Of a stretch of DNA of 64,000 nucleotides, positions 50,068 to 57,694 are shown piece after piece. This DNA is from Lentilactobacillus fungorum (lineage in GTDB: Bacteria; Bacillota; Bacilli; Lactobacillales; Lactobacillaceae): assembly GCF_016860605.1 (NCBI RefSeq), contig NZ_BNJR01000014.1:124001-188000 (forward strand), given 5' to 3'. Position numbers and translations under genes: made by a program. The notes beneath the pieces were generated by a model that had not been told where the DNA came from, did not search any database, and saw only the letters and a list, made by a program, of their open reading frames with translations. Positions within the stretch are counted from its first letter, which is position 1. Each line of letters opens with the position of its first letter.

Positions 50068-51216
50068 TTATTTGAAGAATGCTTGGGCAAAGTGTTTGTA
50101 AAAGTCAATTGACTTGCGATAAGCATCGATGTCCACGTACTCATTGCTTTGATGAGCGGTATCATTTCCTGGTCCTAACAGCGCAATGCCAAAATCACCT
50201 TTGGCATGCAAGAATTCGGAACCGTCGCTGGCTCCAGATTGACCATTAGTAACCAACGGCTTATCATACATCTCATCATGAACCTTTTTTATCAGCTTAA
50301 TAAATGGTGAATGAGCGTCTCCAGGCATAGCTTCTTCTGGGAAACTATAACGAATACTCAAGTTGTAGCCAGCCTTTTGGTTCAATTTAGCCACCAGTCC
50401 ATTTAATGCGTCAAAGACTACTTGATTGGGATATTCCGGAATTGTTCGGATGTTTCCCTTAATAACTGCTTTAGCAGGCACGCTGTTGATCTGTTCGCCA
50501 CCATTAAACAAACTCTGAACGTGAGTGAGTTTACCCAAAACTGAATCAGTCTTATCAAATTTTGCCATGAGTGGTTTGACTTGGGTTGCAAAGTCAATTA
50601 GGTGATCAATCGCATTGATGCCCTTTTCAGGCTGAGAACTATGGGCGCCTTTTCCAATAGCGGTCACAATATAATCAATCACACCTTTTGAGGTGAAGCC
50701 AACTTCGTTCATTTCGTTACCCGGCTCAGCAATTAGCATGCCATCAATGCCATCCACGTAACCTGCCTCGGTCAGTTGAGCGGCACCGTACTCGCCAGTT
50801 TCTTCTCCCACTGTTGCAAACAATTTAATCTTGCCGGGGACTGAATCCTCAGCCAACATATCCAGCATTGCGATGATGACAGCGGCCAGTCCACTCTTCA
50901 TATCGGTTGCTCCCCGTCCATAAAGCCTGCCATCTTTAATGGTCGCCTTAAATGGGTCCGTCTTCCAAGACTGACGGTCACCCGCATCAACGACGTCTTC
51001 GTGACCAGAAAAGCCTAAAATTCGATCACCTTTCCCAATTGTCACCACCAAATTATCACGATGAGGGGCATAAGTGATCCGATCGATTTGAACCCCTTTT
51101 CCCTTGTATGGTTCAAATAGCGACGTTATGTAATCCGCTACCTCTTCCTCATGATTATTGACTGATTGAATACTAATTAACTTTGACAATATTTCGATTT
51201 GGCTTGTCTTTTCCAC
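50068..51216 (-). CDS. M20 family deacylase/peptidase (ArgE/DapE type)
   Basis: 382 residues, cytoplasmic zinc enzyme. Metal ligands are visible: His and Asp in FSGHEDVVDAG and GRGATDMKSG, the Glu pair GEETGEYGA, and a late His in DTAHQSNEYVD. The insertion dimerisation domain lies around 175-290. The GTG at 51216 is chosen because AAGGAG lies 9 bp upstream; a TTG eight codons earlier lacks a site. ArgE/DapE members remove acetyl or succinyl groups from amino acids. It precedes the YfcC transporter in one operon. Confidence 0.88.
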   Translation of the reverse strand: MEKTSQIEILSKLISIQSVNNHEEEVADYITSLFEPYKGKGVQIDRITYAPHRDNLVVTIGKGDRILGFSGHEDVVDAGDRQSWKTDPFKATIKDGRLYGRGATDMKSGLAAVIIAMLDMLAEDSVPGKIKLFATVGEETGEYGAAQLTEAGYVDGIDGMLIAEPGNEMNEVGFTSKGVIDYIVTAIGKGAHSSQPEKGINAIDHLIDFATQVKPLMAKFDKTDSVLGKLTHVQSLFNGGEQINSVPAKAVIKGNIRTIPEYPNQVVFDALNGLVAKLNQKAGYNLSIRYSFPEEAMPGDAHSPFIKLIKKVHDEMYDKPLVTNGQSGASDGSEFLHAKGDFGIALLGPGNDTAHQSNEYVDIDAYRKSIDFYKHFAQAFFK

Positions 51217-51275
51217 ATCTATCCACTCCTTAAATAACAAATCGATTTTTTGTGAATAAATAAATCCATACTCAC

Positions 51276-51314
51276 AAAAAAACTCCGGAAAGCTTCGAAA
51301 AGCCGTCCAGAGTT
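51276..51314 (-). terminator. Terminator of the metal-binding lipoprotein gene
   Basis: AACTCTGGACGGCTT pairs with AAGCTTTCCGGAGTT on the minus strand (UUCG-type loop), followed by seven T. Confidence 0.85.
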
Positions 51315-51381
51315 AACATATCATGTCGCGTAATCGATTACAAACCAAACTCGGAGCTATTGAACTCCTAGTAATGAGACC

Positions 51382-52287
51382 TTACTTTAAAATATTAATC
51401 AATTGTGAATATTGATCAGACATCCATTGAACGTAATTCTTGTTGGCCGGTAACGTCTCAGTTACTGGTAATACAGGAACATTATTCTTCTTAGCTAAGG
51501 CAACTAAGTTATTAACTGTCTTGTCATCCACCTGTTTGTTAAAGACAAAGAAGGCAATCTTGTGATTCTTAATCCCGTCCTGCATTGTTTTAATCGTTTG
51601 CGGAGATGGGTCAACGTCTTTTTCAGTATCATTCTCGAACTCAGGATCGCCAACTTTGAAGCCAATTGCTTTTAGTGCGTAATCAAAGACCGGTTCACTA
51701 ACGTAAACGTTTTTATTCTTCTTAGTAGCTGCAATCTGCTTAAGCTGAGAAATCTTACTGTTAATTGGTTTCAAAGATGCGATGTATTTCTTAGCATTCT
51801 TTTTGAAGTAAGCTTTGTTCTTTGGTTGAAGTTTACCTAACTTGGTTGCAATCGTGTTAGCTAACTTAGGCATCGTTGCTGGGTTATACCAAAGATGGGG
51901 GTTATCACCATTTTGCTTAGCCATCAAATCTTCGCCGACTTTGATGTAATCAACTTTACTACTATCCTTAACCAGCTTGTTCATCCAGCCGTCATAGCCA
52001 ATTCCATTAGCAACGACAATCTTTGAACCCACCGTCTGCTTGGCAACCTTAGTGGAAGGCTGATAATCATGAGGGTCAATATTGGGGTTTGTAATAACGG
52101 ATGTCACATCCCCTTTATTACCAGCAACTTTTTTGGCAACCTCACCATAAAAGTCAGTGGTAGCGGTAATTTTAATCTTACCATTCTTAGCCGAACTGCT
52201 GTTGGAACATCCTGCCGCAATAACGCCCAGCGAAACGACCAATAGGGCCACAAATAAAAACTTAAACCTCAATAATTTATGTAACAT
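51382..52287 (-). CDS. Metal ABC transporter substrate-binding lipoprotein (ZnuA/AdcA/MntC type)
   Basis: 301 residues. The signal ends in the lipobox AAGC with the lipidated Cys at 27. Cluster A-I binding protein fold with likely metal ligands His in DPHDYQPS, His in NPHLWYNP and Glu/Asp further on (SEPVFDYAL, VDPSPQT). It lacks the long His-rich loop of many zinc-specific members, so zinc versus manganese is unresolved. No permease or ATPase is adjacent. A palindrome overlaps its -35 box. Confidence 0.88.
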   Translation of the reverse strand: MLHKLLRFKFLFVALLVVSLGVIAAGCSNSSSAKNGKIKITATTDFYGEVAKKVAGNKGDVTSVITNPNIDPHDYQPSTKVAKQTVGSKIVVANGIGYDGWMNKLVKDSSKVDYIKVGEDLMAKQNGDNPHLWYNPATMPKLANTIATKLGKLQPKNKAYFKKNAKKYIASLKPINSKISQLKQIAATKKNKNVYVSEPVFDYALKAIGFKVGDPEFENDTEKDVDPSPQTIKTMQDGIKNHKIAFFVFNKQVDDKTVNNLVALAKKNNVPVLPVTETLPANKNYVQWMSDQYSQLINILK

Positions 52288-52330
52288 TAAATGACCTCTC
52301 CTTTTCTAAATCGTACCGATTACTCTTTAG

Positions 52331-52387
52331 ATAATAGAATAAAAAATACAATTTGTAAATAGTTAATTGAAATCTTTTTACAAATTG
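52331..52387 (-). promoter_or_regulatory. Promoter with a palindromic operator, metal-binding protein gene
   Basis: On the minus strand TTTACA (52354-52359), 17 bp, TATTAT (52331-52336). The -35 is part of an inverted repeat, CAATTTGTAAA (52349-52359) and TTTACAAATTG (52377-52387), with a 17-bp spacer. It is a candidate site for a metal-responsive repressor. Confidence 0.6.
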
Positions 52388-52434
52388 CATTGATTGAATT
52401 TGGATTTAGTGTGCATCTAAGAATTAGAAACAAT

Positions 52435-52872
52435 TCATTTAGCATTTGAAATGGCTTTGGTAAGTAACTTAGAGAAATTAACTCGTTTCTTTTTACCCAT
52501 GGTATCCGCCCATTTGGGAATCGTTAACGTTTTTTTCACAGGTTGATCATTATGCAAATAATGATCAACCTCAACGGAAACCATGGAGGTAAATGACCGT
52601 TGAGGATCATATGTTAAGGAAAAATCTGGTTCTTGTTTAAAAGGATTGTCATTAACTAAAGAAATATTATTTAAATTTGAAGGTTGGGGCAATTGACGAC
52701 CGTTATCCAAATCATCGGCCGCTACAATTCCTAACCAGTCCGCTGCCATTTTCATGGCATCCGCAATATCCGTTCCCTGAGTTCCGGATGAACCAAAATC
52801 CGGGAAGTAAACATAGTATTTAGTTGCTTCATTAAAAGCGTAGTAGAACAAAGCTGGATAGGCAATGTACAT
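52435..52872 (-). CDS. hicB: HicB-family antitoxin
   Basis: 145 residues. The N-terminal HicB fold begins MYIAYPALFYYAFNEATKYYVYFPDF, with GTQGTDIADAMKMAADWLG following; the C-terminal half (VEVDHYLHNDQPVKKTLTIPKWADTMGKKKRVNFSKLL) contains the DNA-binding part. AAAGGAG precedes the ATG at 52872. It lies 34 bp after the HicA toxin gene. It should bind HicA and repress the operon. Confidence 0.92.
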   Translation of the reverse strand: MYIAYPALFYYAFNEATKYYVYFPDFGSSGTQGTDIADAMKMAADWLGIVAADDLDNGRQLPQPSNLNNISLVNDNPFKQEPDFSLTYDPQRSFTSMVSVEVDHYLHNDQPVKKTLTIPKWADTMGKKKRVNFSKLLTKAISNAK

Positions 52873-52906
52873 GGTAGCACTCCTTTCGCTGCGCAAAGAA
52901 AGCCGA

Positions 52907-53089
52907 CTATAGTAGCCCAGCTTCCTTCCTAATGCCGCGTTCGGTGTATTTGTTTAGTTCACCGTGCGGAACAATTATCGGTCGATTGCCAGGCTTTTCC
53001 ATTTTCACATGGGAACCCTTACCACCGCTGGCTATTGACCAGCCATGCTTGGTCAGCAACTTAACCATTTGTTTTTGTGTCATAGGCAT
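52907..53089 (-). CDS. hicA: HicA-family mRNA interferase toxin
   Basis: 60 residues, MPMTQKQMVKLLTKHGWS followed by GGKGSHVKMEKPGNRPIIVPHG. The conserved His in GSHVKM is the catalytic residue of HicA toxins, which bind and cleave mRNA. The start is the ATG at 53089, with GGGAGG upstream. It is the first gene of the HicAB pair. It looks intact. Confidence 0.92.
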   Translation of the reverse strand: MPMTQKQMVKLLTKHGWSIASGGKGSHVKMEKPGNRPIIVPHGELNKYTERGIRKEAGLL

Positions 53090-53192
53090 GTGCACGATGC
53101 CTCCCGACAAGGGTCATTTTAGCACGTACAACACGTGCCTACAATTAAAAAATGGTAAGCCGCAAATGAAGGTGCCCAAACAGTCTCCATCC

Positions 53193-53864
53193 TCACAAAT
53201 TCTCATAATTTGTCAATACTAAATGATAAAACTGTTTCATCGTATAGGCTTGATGGAAGTACTTCTTACCCCGATTCTTATAATAGCCAACTGGATCGGT
53301 GTGGTCGGACCCTCCCAAATACTTGGCAGCCGCTGCGTGCGACCAAACCGTTCCTTTGCCGTCGTAGCAAGCGTCATTTGGCTTAAGCTTGTATTCTTTT
53401 AATAAGTAAGCCACGTAATAAGCTGCGTTTTCAACTTCTTGAGCAAAGTTCTTCTTCGTATGCATTTCGACCTGCTCAAACTGAACAAACCGTGCGTTAC
53501 CAGGATAGCCAACGCCCCAGGCCAGGTAATTCGTGTTGGCGATGTTAATGATGTGGTCGTCGTCAACGAACGAATGAACAAAGGCGTTTCGATAATTCTT
53601 CTTCATATAAGCAATTTCGCCAAAAATATCCGAGTGCGGGTTACCAGTTTCGTGGACAACTACGCCTTCTGGCTTGCCCTTGCCGTGACGATACTTATAA
53701 TGTGGGAAGCCACCCCAAATTTTGGTCGTAATTGTGACATGCTTAATATGATGCTTGGCAATATAATGATTGACTGCTGAGGCATTTACTTGGGGAACCA
53801 ATATTCCTAACATGATTAACATACTGATGAAAGCTATCATAACTCTTACTAATCTTTTTTCCAT
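53193..53864 (-). CDS. Secreted N-acetylmuramoyl-L-alanine amidase (Amidase_2)
   Basis: 223 residues. Signal peptide or anchor (MEKRLVRVMIAFISMLIMLGILV). The Amidase_2 zinc site is visible: His in VVVHETGN, His in FVHSFVDD and the late His-Asp pair HTDP. It cleaves the bond between MurNAc and L-alanine of peptidoglycan. Length is short, with no wall-binding repeats. It is a solitary gene downstream of nothing obvious. Confidence 0.87.
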   Translation of the reverse strand: MEKRLVRVMIAFISMLIMLGILVPQVNASAVNHYIAKHHIKHVTITTKIWGGFPHYKYRHGKGKPEGVVVHETGNPHSDIFGEIAYMKKNYRNAFVHSFVDDDHIINIANTNYLAWGVGYPGNARFVQFEQVEMHTKKNFAQEVENAAYYVAYLLKEYKLKPNDACYDGKGTVWSHAAAAKYLGGSDHTDPVGYYKNRGKKYFHQAYTMKQFYHLVLTNYENL

Positions 53865-54027
53865 TCTATTACTCGCCACTTTATTTTTGTCTACCCTCTA
53901 TCTTAATTCAAACAGCTAAACTTTCAAGCAACGCTTACTTTTTTAAAAAAGGCGTCGTTTCACAAGCCAAATGGGTGTATTATGTAAGCGAATTCAATGA
54001 TTATTTAAATTGGGAGGTTTTCGTAAC

Positions 54028-54645
54028 ATGACAAGTATGGATAAACGCGGTAAGGACGATGAATTACTTTCACCTTCAAATTCTCTTTTGACAATTATCG
54101 ATTTTCAACCACTTCAGGTTAACTCGATTGGCTCCATGAAACACGCTGATTTAATTAATAACGCCACAATGGTCACCAGAGTGGCGAAGTTGTACAAGCT
54201 CCCTATTATTTTGACAACGGTTCGCGCAAATGGTAAGGCAGAAAATGATACGATTCCTTCAATTAAAAAGGTTGTCGGCGATTTCCATCCTTCATACGAT
54301 CGGACCACCATTAATGCTTGGGAAGACAAGGAATTCAATCGGGCAATCAAAGCACCCAACCGCAAGAAAATCATCATCATTGCCTTGTGGACAGAGGCTT
54401 GCTTAACCTTCCCAACCCTTGATGCCATCAAGGAAGGCTATGAGGTCTATCCAGTCGTTGATGCGGTTGGCGGCACTTCAACGTTAGCTCATCAGACAGC
54501 CCTCAGGAGAATCGAGCAAGCTGGCGCCCACTTGATCACAATCCCCCAGATGCTTTGTGAATTGCAGCGTGATTGGAACCGAACAGAAACGGTAACTGGT
54601 TTTAATAAACTGATGACTGAAAATGGCGGTTTTACCACGATGTAA
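54028..54645 (+). CDS. Isochorismatase-family hydrolase (YcaC-like)
   Basis: 205 residues. Catalytic triad elements: Asp in LTIIDFQPLQ, Lys around IKAPNRKK, and Cys in ALWTEACLTFPTLDAIKEGYEVYPVVDAVGG. The cis-peptide region and WTEACLTF are typical of the YcaC subgroup of unknown substrate. GGAGG precedes the ATG at 54028. It is a single gene. Confidence 0.88.
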   Translation: MTSMDKRGKDDELLSPSNSLLTIIDFQPLQVNSIGSMKHADLINNATMVTRVAKLYKLPIILTTVRANGKAENDTIPSIKKVVGDFHPSYDRTTINAWEDKEFNRAIKAPNRKKIIIIALWTEACLTFPTLDAIKEGYEVYPVVDAVGGTSTLAHQTALRRIEQAGAHLITIPQMLCELQRDWNRTETVTGFNKLMTENGGFTTM

Positions 54646-54790
54646 GCTTTCAAACAGAGCCCTGCAATGACAAAGTAAAAATCACGTCAACCTACAAGCT
54701 AGCCTAAAGAATCATCAAAAGCCGCCTGCGCACAACACCCCTTTTATCGCAGGGCCAACCACCAAGCCGTGGAAAATAAACAAGATAAGT

Positions 54791-54830
54791 ATCAGTTAAT
54801 TAACGATGAACGCAGCGAAGATTAACTGAT
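54791..54830. other. Perfect 10-bp inverted repeat in the gap before the brnQ terminator
   Basis: ATCAGTTAAT and ATTAACTGAT with a 20-nt loop. It is unrelated to the terminator just after it and has no assigned role. The rest of 54646-54840 holds no gene. Confidence 0.5.
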
Positions 54831-54840
54831 ATCCCAAATG

Positions 54841-54886
54841 AAAAAGCTTGAGCTAACAGCCATCTGCTGGAAGCCCAAGCTTTTCT
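54841..54886 (-). terminator. Terminator of brnQ
   Basis: AAAAGCTTGGGCT pairs with AGCTCAAGCTTTTT on the minus strand, 40 bp past the brnQ stop. Confidence 0.85.
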
Positions 54887-54927
54887 CATGTAAATTTCAA
54901 ATCAGGTCAGCGATGTGCGTGCCCAAC

Positions 54928-56325
54928 CTATTCTTTCTGGGAACTGGTTGTCCGTACTCTGCCAAGAACTGGTCGCAAGAAGTGATAGCCCAATCCAAGC
55001 ACAGCGCCAATTGCGGCTGGAGCAACCCAATCCATCCCCAGGCTGGCAAACGGCAATACGTGGGCTTGGAAGGATCCCAAAGCCAAGCCAAACGCACTCT
55101 GACTGACAACTGGTGGAAAGGCAGCCACCATGTCAAGCAATGCAGGAACAGTTGTGAAGCCAACGACTAAGGCATAAACAACCGGGTCCCGGTCAAATAA
55201 TGGTGAAAAGACCGATAAGAGGATTAATACCATCGCAAATGGATACAGGAACATCAACATGGGTGTTGACCACTGGATGATCGTGTCCAAGCCAAAATTA
55301 GCCGTCCCAAACGATGCCAGGCACATGAAGCCTAACCAAGCTCTGTAACTCACCTTTGGAAAATGCTTATGGAAGTCTTGGGCAAAGGCAGCTACCAAGC
55401 CAACGGCCGTCGTTAAACATGTCACTGTCAGTAACGTTGCCAATAAGGCGTGACCAAAGCCACCCAGATAGTATGTGACCAGCTGGTTAAAAGCGACCCC
55501 GCCATCAGCTGAAACCTTGTAAGTTGATAACGTCGTTGTGCCTAACCAGATCAAGACGACGTAGATAAAGCCAATCGCAGTAGTCGCAAAGACCCCTGCT
55601 TTAGCAGTTACTTTGGCATTGCTGCTAGGTTTGGTTTTTCCCAACTGGCGAACCGCTGTGACCACCGTAACCCCAAAGGCCAGGCCAGCCAAAGCATCCA
55701 TCGTGTTGTAGCCCTGCAAAAAGCCATTGAAAAACGACGCATGTTGATAGGCTGTTGTTGCAGCTTGTTTGGCAGCACTGCCCATCGGATTAGTAAAACC
55801 AAGTAAAAAGACACTAAATAATAGCAGTAAGAATAACGGGTTCAATACTTTACCAACCGTTGTCATGATGTTGGATTCCCGGAACGAAATCAAGAAGGCC
55901 AAGCCAAAAAAGACAGCGGAAAATAATAGCAGGCCAACGTGAGCCATCGAACTTGGCAAAAGCGGTTGGACACCAACACTAAATGGCACCGTTGCTGTCC
56001 GGGGAGTTCCAAATAGTGGGCCGATAGTGGCATGAATCATGATCATGAAGGCAAGCGCAAAAGCGGGGCCTAGTGGTTTGCCGATATCATAAACCCCTTC
56101 AGAACGCGTCACGCTAACGGCAAGTACCGACAGCAATGGCAAGAGGACGGCTGTTACCAAGAAGCCAACCGTTGCCAATACCCAGTGCGAACCGGCCAAT
56201 TGTCCCAAATGAATCGGGAAAATCAAATTACCAGCTCCAAAAAACAAACCAAATAACATTGAACTTACAACAAAGTAATCACGTTTTCGTAACGGATTTG
56301 GATTTAAATCTTGTAACTCTTTCAT
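54928..56325 (-). CDS. brnQ: Branched-chain amino acid:cation symporter BrnQ
   Basis: 465 residues with about twelve membrane helices. The opening RDYFVVSSMLFGLFFGAGNLIFPIHLGQLAG and the later VTRSEGVYDIGKPLG are characteristic of the LIVCS family. It imports leucine, isoleucine and valine with sodium or protons. A T-box riboswitch lies upstream, supporting the substrate. One 117-bp element lies between the T-box terminator and this gene. Confidence 0.95.
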   Translation of the reverse strand: MKELQDLNPNPLRKRDYFVVSSMLFGLFFGAGNLIFPIHLGQLAGSHWVLATVGFLVTAVLLPLLSVLAVSVTRSEGVYDIGKPLGPAFALAFMIMIHATIGPLFGTPRTATVPFSVGVQPLLPSSMAHVGLLLFSAVFFGLAFLISFRESNIMTTVGKVLNPLFLLLLFSVFLLGFTNPMGSAAKQAATTAYQHASFFNGFLQGYNTMDALAGLAFGVTVVTAVRQLGKTKPSSNAKVTAKAGVFATTAIGFIYVVLIWLGTTTLSTYKVSADGGVAFNQLVTYYLGGFGHALLATLLTVTCLTTAVGLVAAFAQDFHKHFPKVSYRAWLGFMCLASFGTANFGLDTIIQWSTPMLMFLYPFAMVLILLSVFSPLFDRDPVVYALVVGFTTVPALLDMVAAFPPVVSQSAFGLALGSFQAHVLPFASLGMDWVAPAAIGAVLGLGYHFLRPVLGRVRTTSSQKE

Positions 56326-56463
56326 ATCGAATAAACTCCTTTAGCTGATGTAATTGTTTGAAGCGACTAATCGGACCGTTCTTAATCTGAGATTTCAAGA
56401 AAACCATCACCTTTCGTTGTGAATTAAGAGATTGCTGGGAGGAAGTGGCGCTTTGCTTGGCCA

Positions 56464-56483
56464 CCGAGTTGAATGATGCTCCG
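56464..56483 (+). repeat. Type II left-end unit before element copy 8
   Basis: CCGAGTTGAATGATGCTCCG, the same unit as in the 18351-18470 array. Confidence 0.6.
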
Positions 56484-56589
56484 CCAAGCAGAAACCTCCA
56501 TATAAGCACCCCAACAATAAATCCCCAAACCATGGATTTATTGTTGGGGAGACTTATATTCCGGTTTCTAACCGCTTGGCTCCGCATAC
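56473..56589 (+). repeat. 117-bp intergenic palindromic element, copy 8 (type II ends)
   Basis: CCCCAACAATAAATCC pairs perfectly with GGATTTATTGTTGGGG; ATATAAG pairs with CTTATAT; CCAAGC with GCTTGG. It sits between the brnQ gene and its T-box terminator. Confidence 0.88.
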
Positions 56590-56590
56590 T

Positions 56591-56881
56591 AAAAAAAGCG
56601 CCCCAACTCAACATATCATCTATGCTGAATTAAGGGCGCCCACTGCACTGTACCACCTTATATTTGCAGTTATATCACTACAACTGCCTTTCACGTACGG
56701 CCAAAAAAGCGATACGCTAACACGATAATGGGTGTCACCAATGCACGTTACTTAAATTCTTCGGTACATCGCTCAAAAGGGATTTTCACGCTTCTAATCC
56801 TGCCTTCTCCCACCAACCAAGGCTCGCTTGCGGACCTAAAAGCGCTACTCAACTTTCTCACAGCGTTCTCTCATTAATTTA
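56591..56881 (-). promoter_or_regulatory. T-box riboswitch controlling brnQ
   Basis: On the minus strand a leader of about 290 nt. The antiterminator T-box sequence is AAGGTGGTACAGTG (56646-56659). It is followed by a terminator (GGCGCCC...GGGGCGC, then seven T, 56591-56640). Upstream is a Stem I-like region with the distal motif TTGGTTGGTGGGAGAAGGC. A plausible specifier codon is ATC (isoleucine) at 56781-56783 in GTGAAAATCCC, though the reading frame of the loop is not certain. Uncharged tRNA would favour read-through into brnQ. Confidence 0.8.
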
Positions 56882-56887
56882 GCTTTT

Positions 56888-56916
56888 ATCTTAGCCGGGT
56901 ATCGCGGCGATGTCAA
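56888..56916 (-). promoter_or_regulatory. Promoter of the brnQ T-box transcript
   Basis: TTGACA (56911-56916), a 17-bp spacer and TAAGAT (56888-56893) on the minus strand. Confidence 0.85.
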
Positions 56917-56940
56917 TAGTTAACCTCAAATTAATTACCC

Positions 56941-57062
56941 CTAGTATCCGGGATAGCCGACAAAATGCGCTTTAACAACCTTAGAAGTTTTATGACGGGG
57001 CAGCTTCACACTAGCGTAGACCGGCAAAGTAGTATCCAACCAATGTTTGGGAACGTTTGGTT
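56941..57062 (-). pseudogene. Duplicated 3' fragment of the adjacent small secreted protein gene
   Basis: Read on the minus strand, the segment encodes NVPKHWLDTTLPV, then YASVKLPRHKTSKVV and ends FVGYPGY. This matches the C-terminal end of the protein encoded at 57085 (DAAYPVDAYAKLPKHKVSKVV). An in-frame stop precedes it and there is no start. It is the remnant of a tandem duplication. Confidence 0.65.
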
Positions 57063-57084
57063 AACGAATAAGTAATGAATATGC

Positions 57085-57564
57085 CTAATCACAGCTTGGA
57101 TAAGCTTCAAATTTGAAATGAACAACTTTAGACACCTTGTGTTTGGGCAGTTTTGCGTATGCGTCGACCGGGTAAGCAGCATCCATATAGAACTTATGAT
57201 TGGTAACGTTGGTTTTCCATAAAACAACTCGGTCTTTAATCACTTTGTTGTATAAAGTCTTGCTCTGTTGCCTAATGACAACCCGACTGCCAACGGGCGC
57301 TTTGATAAAAGCCGTACAAGGAAGAGGTACAAAGGTCGCCTGAATGCCCTTTTCACTAAGCTCTTTTTCACGCTGATCCATTTGTTGCTGTTCCTTTACA
57401 ATCTTAGGATCGAAGTACTGCTCAATCTTTGGCGCAGACGTTCTTGTGATCTTTACTTTCTTAGCCAAAACCGTAATTGGCTGAGGTTGAATAGCAATTA
57501 TCATACCAAAGCCAGCAAAAAGCAGTGTCACCATTGCTGAAAAAATTGCTCGTTTAAACATCAT
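57085..57564 (-). CDS. Small secreted or membrane-anchored protein of unknown function
   Basis: 159 residues with an N-terminal hydrophobic segment (about 3-27) acting as signal or anchor. A Gln/Glu/Lys-rich helical stretch (VKEQQQMDQREKELSEKG) follows, then a beta-rich C-terminus with KAPVGSRVVIRQQ and KLPKHKVSKVV. No family recognised. A decayed copy of its last 40 codons lies directly downstream. An AGGGGG site precedes the two adjacent ATG codons. Confidence 0.7.
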   Translation of the reverse strand: MMFKRAIFSAMVTLLFAGFGMIIAIQPQPITVLAKKVKITRTSAPKIEQYFDPKIVKEQQQMDQREKELSEKGIQATFVPLPCTAFIKAPVGSRVVIRQQSKTLYNKVIKDRVVLWKTNVTNHKFYMDAAYPVDAYAKLPKHKVSKVVHFKFEAYPSCD

Positions 57565-57694
57565 AAAGCCCCCTACATATGAGAATACTACAAATACAAT
57601 CTAATATCCCCTAGGTAAGAAAAACTTTTGATTTAATCATTGAATCTTGAAAAACAGTTTATACCCGACCATCCGCCTTACCCAAGCCCACTCA

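Noticed and set aside
57006-57227. 73-codon minus-strand frame
   Set aside because: It overlaps the small secreted protein gene and its duplicated remnant in another frame; no ribosome site.
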